Shown in pieces: positions 58,364 to 64,000 of a stretch of 64,000 nucleotides of DNA. Position 1 is the stretch's first letter. Each line of letters starts with the position of its first letter. A program made the position numbers and the translations under genes. Source of the stretch: Spodoptera frugiperda (lineage: Eukaryota; Arthropoda; Insecta; Lepidoptera; Noctuidae); assembly GCF_023101765.2 (NCBI RefSeq), contig NC_064214.1:5090001-5154000 (forward strand). Reading direction: 5' to 3'. The notes under the pieces were generated by a model. That model was given only the letters and a program-made list of their open reading frames with translations. It was not told the DNA's origin and did no database searches.

Positions 58364-59674
58364 ACATGGAAGAAAGTGGCATCAGAGGTCCCGTTAACAG
58401 ATGGTTTCAAAGCTATTTAAAAAATCGAACTCTATGTACAATGGTCAACAGAACAGTTGGAGATGAGGTAAGTGTTACCCTGGGAGTGCCAACTGGTTCA
58501 GTATACGGACCAGTCGGCTACATAATGCATGTTAATAGTGTCACCAACGTTATAAAGCATTGTAAGACCTTCACGATATGTGTCTACTGTACTCAGCCAA
58601 CAACATGTCTGAGGCTCAAACACACATGCAAACAGACTTTGAGAACATAATAAAATGGGCCCATGACAACGGCATCATTTTAAACTTTGCTAAGACAAAA
58701 GTTATGTGCATCAGCTCGCCGTACAACATCTACATAAGAAATAGTAGTCCAAACTTACACATAACAGGGCACACATATGACTGTTTACACAACAACAAAA
58801 CCAACTGTCAGTGCAAGAACATAGACATAGTAGACAAATACCGGTACCTGGGTCTAACAGTGGACAATAACTTTAACTGGAAAACACACATTAAAGATGT
58901 ATGCAGTAAGCTCCAATCAATCCTGGGTAAATTCTTTCATCTAAATAGATTTGTGAGTAGAAAAATATTGTATGTATTATATTATGCACTCGTAGACTCG
59001 TTAATTGGATATGGACTGAGTTGTTACGGACTCACATTCAAAACTCAAATTGATCATGTAAAACAATTACAAACTAGATTTTTAAAATATCTTGTAAGCA
59101 AAAAAGTCAGATTGAAATGTAAGCCAAATTATGAGAAACTGTACAACATTTGTAAAATACTACCAGTGCACACCAAAGTAGAATACCTTATAGCTATGGA
59201 ACAGTATAACTCAAGTGAGTATAAAGAACCTGTAACACACAGTCATACTAGGAGAGCTGTACAGGGTAAATTTGTAATACCACAAGTTAAAAATTACTAT
59301 GGGAAAAGGACTAGGCAATATTTGACCCCAATAATTTATAATAAAGTAGCTTTCATAAGAAATAAAACTGTCAACCTAAACAAATTATCCTTGAAGAAAA
59401 GACTGAAGAAGGAATTTATAAATATGTTAAACACAGAAGTACCTGTTTAAAGTTAAAGTTCATTGTTTTAGATATAATAACTATAAAGATATATATTCTG
59501 TAGCCATAAATAATAGTAATAAGTAAATAGTAGTAATAAGTAATAATAGTGTATAAGTATAAGAGCGCCACTATCGCCAACAAACTGTAATACAGTTACA
59601 GGCGATTTTTGATGTAAAAGTTAAATATGTAAACTTTAATGAATAAATGATTTAAAAAAAAAAAAAAAAAAAAA
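58364..59674 (+). mobile_element. 5'-truncated non-LTR retrotransposon with poly(A) tail
   Basis: About 1.3 kb, jockey/CR1-like. It holds the C-terminal part of a reverse transcriptase and ends AATGAATAAATGATTT plus 21 A residues (59,654-59,674). The 5' end is cut inside the reverse-transcriptase frame, typical of incomplete reverse transcription. Inserted in a family-B repeat in protease intron 6, same strand as the gene. Confidence 0.9.
58366..59453 (+). pseudogene. LINE reverse transcriptase C-terminal fragment, frameshifted
   Basis: First frame (to about 58,590): ESGIRGPVNRWFQSYLKNRT and GVPTGSVYGP, a mutated form of the usual GVPQGSVLGP. The second frame (from 58,578 to the stop at 59,448-59,450) continues with CLLYSANNMSEAQTHMQTD, where the catalytic YADD has become YSAN, then NIIKWAHDNGIILNFAKTKV, YRYLGLTVDNNFNWKTHI and a basic C-terminus. 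One frameshift plus loss of both catalytic Asp residues: inactive. Confidence 0.88.
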
Positions 59675-60165
59675 GCATACGGATCTCCTGACGATAAGCA
59701 ACCGCCGCCGCCCATGGACACCCGGAATCATCAGAGGCATTACAAGTGCGTTGCCGGCCTTTTGGTGGTTAGGAATTTAAGGGTTGTTGGGGAATCGGGT
59801 AGTACGGTATTAATGTTAATTTTAGTTTATTCCTTAAGTATCAGTTTATGTTCTGATTAAAACTGACGATGTCCATTCAATAGAGTTTGAGTGTAAGAAA
59901 AAGAAACAAAGAAGGCCATTTGGTTTTACAGTATCCGATGACATTAAATAGTTATTTATTTATTCATTCAACAAGCCCAACATAGTTGAACTTGAAACCT
60001 CGTTATTAGTTGTGATAACAAAGATTTTCGTTTTAGTCCTGGTTAGCGTGTATTTTTTTAATCTTCGCAGCTGTTTATAACAATAATATTTCATTAAGTC
60101 TCATCTGTGGAATTTGGAGGAATATACACGACACATAAATAAAAAGACGAAACATAGGATGGCAG

Positions 60166-60535
60166 GCGTTTGGGGGTACACTGGTATTCAAATGCGGCGG
60201 CTCTCTCATCAGCCCTAGGTTCGTGTTAACTGCTGCCCACTGTTCGAGAGCGTCCGACCGAGACACTACCATTACTGATCCTGTGCCCAAAGTCGTAAGA
60301 CTAGAGTACACGAATATTACGAACGTAATGTCCAATTGGGATAACGTGATCACCAACATATGCGTCCACCCATATTATGCACCTCCGAAAAGGTACTATG
60401 ACATCGCGCTGATGATGCTGGACCGCGATGTGTACTTCACTACATACATCCAACCAGCGTGTTTGTGGACCAAGTACGATACTTCAAGTCTTGGGCCAAC
60501 GGCCACCGTGACTGGATGGGGTGTGGTTGAAACAC
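60166..60535 (+). CDS. Protease 1 exon 7, catalytic His and Asp
   Basis: A 370-nt exon encoding AFGGTLVFKCGGSLISPRF, VLTAAHC with catalytic H169, and YYDIALMMLDRDV with catalytic D223, then the GWGVVE block. The acceptor atggcag at 60,165 was chosen because it alone keeps the frame with exon 6 (EYPHM-AFGG); its polypyrimidine tract is weak, so the exact 5' border is less sure than the rest. Donor gtaagg. Confidence 0.88.
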
Positions 60536-61179
60536 GTAAGGAAATAATTATTTACTAGTTACTAAAGCAATTTCAGCCCACCAAAAACATAAATGTAAAA
60601 AAGGAAAGCCAAGTTCAATACAAAACTTATGCTTAGTTGTGGGCTTCGCCGCAAAAAGAATGGAAATAATTGAGTGCCAAGTTCTGTACAAAATGCAAAT
60701 AATATTTTATGACTTTTGGACCTTCAAATCTTTTTAACCGTTTGAGCTAGCTTCATAAAATTTGGGCTTCTAGTGGTCCTTATTGACATAATTAAACACA
60801 CGTAGTTTCATGTGCTTACGTTTTTGAGTTATAGAGGAAGTAAAAAGTGGCACTAAATGATTCATGTAATAATATATTACACTCGGCCCTGGCCGGCCAG
60901 TTCCTTTGCTTGAACTTGACAAGCTGCCGCGTGTCTAAAATTTTTTCAATGTAATTTTTACCAACAAAGCACCCTTATTACCCTTAGAGTACAGAAATTC
61001 TAACAGACAAGCTGGTACAGTGGTGCTAGGAAAGTCTGGTTAGTTGTTCCACCAACTACAGGTTTTGAGGCACCGAGATCTTGAAATAATACGTAATCAA
61101 GATCATTAATCAACTGACAGACAACTAATCAGCAACAACTAGACAAAAACCATAATTTTTAACGTGTTTTACTTTATAG

Positions 61180-61343
61180 TTAGCAAAACCACATCAAAGG
61201 AGTTGCAAGCCGCTGTGGTAGACCTGATAGACAGTGGGACCTGCAACCGACTGCTGAAGACTTCTTGCAATAGGAACTGGTGTGGCGTTAGCGATGATCA
61301 GCTCTGTGCTGGGAAACTGGCGGGAGGAGTGGACGCTTGTCAG
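61180..61343 (+). CDS. Protease 1 exon 8
   Basis: A 164-nt exon (acceptor tttatag, donor gtcagt) encoding SKTTSKELQAAVVDLIDSGT, the disulfide loop CNRLLKTSCNRNWCGVSDDQ, then LCAGKLAGGVDACQ, with D319 at the bottom of the specificity pocket. Confidence 0.92.
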
Positions 61344-61398
61344 GTCAGTCTACTGTGATGAGGACATCATTGTCCATTTACTTAGATTATTATGAAAT

Positions 61399-61605
61399 AC
61401 TAGCTACTTCCGCGCGGTTTCACCCGCACTGCTCGGTTCCTATTGATCGTGGCGCGATGATTTATAGCCTATAACCTTCCGTGATAAATGCGCTATCCAA
61501 AAAGAATTTTTCAAATCAGACCAGAAGTTCCTGAGATTAGCGCGTTCAAACAAACAAACAAACAAACTCTTCAGCTTTACAATATTAGTATAGATATAAG
61601 ATGTT
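61399..61605 (-). mobile_element. Helitron-like element E in protease intron 8
   Basis: Reverse copy with complete-looking ends: TAGCTACTTCCGCGCGGTTT on the left (CTAG-type 3' end) and AATATTAGTATAGAT on the right (TC-type 5' end), with (CAAA)n at 61,548-61,566. It sits about 40 bp upstream of the last protease exon. Confidence 0.6.
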
Positions 61606-61646
61606 GCCCTACAATAAAACTCATTTATCTTCTTACGGCTTTCCAG

Positions 61647-61832
61647 GGTGACTCTGGTGGACCTCTGCAAGTTCAACTTATCAAACTCGAGGAAGGCACC
61701 ATACACTACGTGGTCGGTGTGACGTCATTCGGCATTGGGTGTGCGCTACCCAACCTGCCTGGAATCTACACCAGAGTATCCAGCTACTTGGACTGGATTG
61801 AACCTATTGTGTGGCCTGATGCATTTCAATAA
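61647..61832 (+). CDS. Protease 1 exon 9, catalytic Ser, stop
   Basis: Terminal exon: GDSGGPLQVQLIKLEEGT with catalytic S325, HYVVGVTSFGIGCALPN, LPGIYTRVSSYLDWIEPIVW and stop TAA at 61,830-61,832. The stop codon lies inside AATAAA (61,828-61,833), a possible poly(A) signal, which would imply a very short 3' UTR. Confidence 0.93.
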   Translation, partial: GDSGGPLQVQLIKLEEGTIHYVVGVTSFGIGCALPNLPGIYTRVSSYLDWIEPIVWPDAFQ

Positions 61833-61897
61833 AGTATTTTCGAAAAAACTCTTAAAATGATATTTATATTAGACTACCTTTTTAGTTCAACGTTCAA

Positions 61898-62016
61898 CCG
61901 ATGATACATCATCAGCCGAGAGACGTCCACTGCTGAACAAAGGCCTCCCCCTTGGTCCTCCACGTAGAACGACAAGCCGCCACCTGCATCCACTGGCTCC
62001 CCGCTGACGGTACGAT
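61898..62016 (-). mobile_element. 3' end of an RTE-like non-LTR retrotransposon
   Basis: Reverse copy: ATGATACATCATCAGCCGAG, AGACGTCCACTGCTGAACAA, AGGCCTCCCCCTTGGTCCTC. Matches 42,187-42,297. Located just past the first protease gene. Confidence 0.6.
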
Positions 62017-62075
62017 GATACGCTCGACGTATATTACGTCAGATATGAACGGACCTTATATTTTATCAATTTAAG

Positions 62076-62302
62076 TGTGGGAGAACCACGCTTTGGCACG
62101 AATGGGTCGATTCGACCGGAGTGATACCACGGCCTCACCGACGTGAAACAACGCTTGCGTTGTGTGAGTGACATTACCGGAGGCCCAATTCCTCCCCTCC
62201 CAATCTGCAATTCCCCAGCAACCTTTAAATTCCCAACCCACATAAGGCCGGCAACGCACTTGCGTCCACGACCATCAGGTGATACGTCTGTTTCATAAAA
62301 AA
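62076..62302 (-). repeat. Family B interspersed repeat
   Basis: Reverse copy between the two protease genes: GTGTGGGAGAACCACGC, GTGATACCACGGCCTCACCG, AACAACGCTTGCGTTGTG, AAGGCCGGCAACGCACTTG, ATAAAAAAAGTATTG. Explains the two open frames seen here on the minus strand. Confidence 0.8.
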
Positions 62303-62667
62303 AGTATTGTCTTGTTACGTTATTCATTTCTGACGTCCATCTTCAAAAACCCCCCAAACGGGGAAAGTGCAGGACAGAAAACGTCAAATCCCCTTTTCAA
62401 AATGATGAATCAGGTAATGGAAGATTTGCTTCTCGTGTTCAAGGTACAATTTATTGTTCATACTACAATGATTTTACATTAAAATATATAACCGTGCTAA
62501 TATGACGTTTATTTAACAATCATAAGCAGAGCTATACAAACGTGTATTGATTTCTAAGCGTATTTTAATTTAATTTAATTTATTTCTTTCTTTTTTTTTG
62601 TGAAATTGTTTTTCGTGTGCTGTTTCGTCTTTTTTTTTTAAGTGCATTAAGTGAAAATAAATTGAAA

Positions 62668-62731
62668 ATGGGTGTCAACGTAAATGTCTGTTTGAAGAGC
62701 CTTATTGTGTTATTCAGTTTATTTATTTCAG
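62668..62731 (+). CDS. Protease 2 exon 1, signal peptide (tandem paralogue)
   Basis: ATG at 62,668: MGVNVNVCLKSLIVLFSLFIS, then donor gtacat. Aligned with MSQNKVIFKRCIVIFSLFIT of the upstream gene: the same hydrophobic core (IVxFSLFI) and the same exon phase (one base out). The rest of the gene lies beyond the window. Confidence 0.7.
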
Positions 62732-62922
62732 GTACATATATCATTTATTTACATTTTTTTAAGTTAAATAATATTTGAAAGAAAATACTGCTACTTTTTT
62801 ATTTTTCTAATTTTACTAACGTAGACGTAATTAAAAGAAGTTTTTATTTGCTTATATTTTAAATTAAGTTATATAAACATAGATTTACATACGTTGCATA
62901 ATAATATTGACTGTATTTTCAG

Positions 62923-62969
62923 TATCACCTGCGTACTTTCGACATCGTATATCCCGGGACGGAACAAAC
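62923..62969 (+). CDS. Protease 2 exon 2 (partial gene)
   Basis: A 47-nt exon (acceptor attttcag, donor gtaagt) encoding, after a junction Val, SPAYFRHRISRDGTN. Same phases as exon 2 of protease 1, with SP near the start in both. No third exon is visible before the window ends; the intron so far holds a LINE tail, a MITE and a SINE. Confidence 0.65.
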
Positions 62970-63039
62970 GTAAGTTTTTTTTTTTCTCAACAAATACTAT
63001 TATTACAAGACACTTTAGAAAAATAAATATTGCTTAAGT

Positions 63040-63087
63040 ATATATCTATATTTACAAATAAATGATTGATTTGATTTGATTTGATCT
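63040..63087 (+). mobile_element. LINE 3' tail, (TTGAT)n
   Basis: TTTACAAATAAATGATTGAT followed by TTGATTTGATTTGAT is a typical simple-repeat tail of insect jockey/CR1-like LINEs. Nothing coding upstream; it lies in intron 2 of the second protease gene. Confidence 0.4.
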
Positions 63088-63217
63088 TAATTTCAAACAA
63101 ATGGTATTTTGCAAATCTTTTGTAAACTTACATACCTTTCTTTGAGCAGCTTTTCTTTCCTTGAGAGATAAAACGTGCGTTATGTTTAGATAATACCAAA
63201 AAAGTCCAATCGTTTTT

Positions 63218-63368
63218 AGGGCTTCCACACAAAACTGCGATGCGATGCGATGCGAATTCGCATCGCAGGAACTTGGGATGCGAATTTCTGCGATGCGATT
63301 TAGGGCTCCCATACAAAACTACGCCGCACTAAATCGCATCGCATCGCAGTTTTGTGTGGGAGCCCTTA
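63218..63368. mobile_element. PIF/Harbinger-like MITE with TTA duplication
   Basis: Inverted ends GGGCTTCCACACAAAACTGC plus GATGCGATGCG on the left and GCATCGCATCGCAGTTTTGT plus GTGGGAGCCC on the right, with a second inner pair (GAATTTCTGCGATGCGATTT, GGGCTCCCATACAAAACTAC). Flanked by TTA on both sides, the 3-bp duplication of PIF/Harbinger elements. About 150 bp, non-coding. Confidence 0.75.
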
Positions 63369-63766
63369 ACCAGCCCTCGGGTATCAAAAACCCGGCAAAC
63401 GCGGTTGCGGTCACTCACTTTTTCATAAAACTACAGATAACAACACAAATCCTCCTTTCCGCATAACTACAATACTTGAAATGAATCCAGTCAATAAATT
63501 ACACAGAATCGTGACGTCACTCTTGATATCGACATAAATAAACATTGTCACACAAATACATGTCGTTGTGTGCGGCGGGGCTTGCCCTGGACCGAAGTGT
63601 AGAGTAGTGTACTATGACGTCATCGTTGCTGTCATTGAACTGTCATGTTTTATCATTGAATAGTGCTTACCTACTCAGCTTATTGAAGGTGCTTAAGAAT
63701 GTATATTTTTTTGTATATTATGGATATTGATGCTTTAGTATTAATTTGTAAAATTAAATACTGTAA

Positions 63767-64000
63767 CGACTGCCTCGTTGGTCGAGTGGTCGCAAGTGCG
63801 ACTGCCTGACAAGTGGTCTCGGGACAAAGAATTATTGGGTTTTTTTTCTGTTATTCGAAAAAAGTCTCAGTAGTATTATGGAGTCTAGAACCATGACCAG
63901 TATATGGCAGTAGGCTCACCCTCTATTACATAGGACTTATAATAAAAATATTGTACATTGAATAGCGGCATTACGAGCCGTAATGTGCACCTCTACATAC
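63767..64000 (+). repeat. Family C tRNA-derived SINE, runs off the window
   Basis: Head ACGACTGCCTCGTTGGTCGA, then GTGGTCGCAAGTGCGACTGC, body ending GGCATTACGAGCCGTAATGT, GCACCTCTACATAC at the right edge. The part of the head holding the B-box is deleted after GTCTCGGG. Confidence 0.75.

Larger units (their letters stand above)
58337..59801 (+). repeat. Family B repeat split by a LINE insertion
   Basis: Left piece 58,337-58,363 (TTTTATGATATTATAAGCCG, GTAAAC) and right piece 59,675-59,801 (GCATACGGATCTCCTGACGA, GCCGCCGCCCATGGACAC, GTGCGTTGCCGGCCTTTTGG). Together they are a contiguous family-B 5' half, as seen uninterrupted at 2,550. Confidence 0.8.
58300..60165 (+). other. Protease 1 intron 6 with nested repeats
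   Basis: 1.87-kb intron holding a family-B repeat that is itself split by a 5'-truncated LINE (58,364-59,674). From 59,802 to 60,165 it is unique AT-rich sequence with nothing recognisable. Confidence 0.8.
54377..61832 (+). other. Secreted trypsin-like serine protease gene, nine exons
   Basis: Nine exons (61, 44, 39, 130, 63, 95, 370, 164, 186 nt) with GT-AG borders join to 1,152 nt, 383 residues plus stop, without a frame break. The product is a secreted chymotrypsin-fold (S1A) protease. Signal peptide residues 1 to about 21, a 110-residue pro-region with few cysteines (C71, C93, C113; not a six-Cys CLIP domain), then the protease domain from LIGG (130-133). Catalytic H169 (TAAHC), D223 (YYDIAL) and S325 (GDSGGP) are present; D319 six residues before the Ser predicts cleavage after Arg/Lys. 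It resembles moth 'snake-like' proteases by its pro-region pattern, which is inference; the physiological substrate is unknown. Confidence 0.9.

Noticed and set aside
58366..59450. LINE frames as exons of the protease
   Set aside because: Sequence is reverse transcriptase, ends in a poly(A) tract and lies between protease exons that join in frame without it.

Overview
The window is nuclear DNA of an insect, most likely a moth (Lepidoptera, possibly a noctuid). The evidence is an AT-rich intron/intergenic background, short GC-richer exons with GT-AG introns, an insect nicotinic receptor subunit, and a dense load of short interspersed repeats of the kind I associate with moth genomes. The moth assignment is inference; the insect gene is seen directly. 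No bacterial, plasmid or CRISPR content is present.

Layout. (1) 1-12.4 kb: no exon found; repeats and AT-rich DNA, probably 5' intron or upstream sequence of the receptor gene. (2) 12,446-23,159, + strand: seven consecutive exons of a nicotinic acetylcholine receptor alpha subunit, best matching insect alpha3. The exons join in one frame (1,455 nt, 484 residues plus stop) and run from loop D to the C-terminus; the signal-peptide and first ligand-domain exons were not found and probably lie upstream. A 97-codon, GC-rich, coding-like segment of unknown identity sits in one of its introns. (3) 23.2-51.0 kb: no confident host gene; relics of non-LTR retrotransposons, several SINE-like families (A-D, labels are mine), MITE-like palindromic elements and a Helitron-like element with an internal tandem duplication. 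(4) 51.05-52.33 kb: a minisatellite of about 80 copies of a 16-bp unit, followed by a Helitron-like element into whose end a deleted Tigger/pogo transposon (52,538-53,711) has jumped. (5) 54,377-61,832, + strand: a nine-exon secreted trypsin-like serine protease (1,152 nt, 383 residues, intact catalytic triad); one intron carries a dead LINE inserted into an older repeat. (6) 62,668 to the right edge: the first two exons of a tandem paralogue of that protease.

The receptor and the protease are functionally unrelated neighbours. The receptor is a ligand-gated cation channel of the nervous system; the protease is secreted, and the start of a second copy suggests a small tandem cluster continuing to the right.

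The most interesting observation is that the 16-bp minisatellite unit matches the B-box-proximal part of a tRNA-derived SINE family (D) present elsewhere in the window, and that fragments of the same motif also interrupt the adjacent Helitron-like element at three places.
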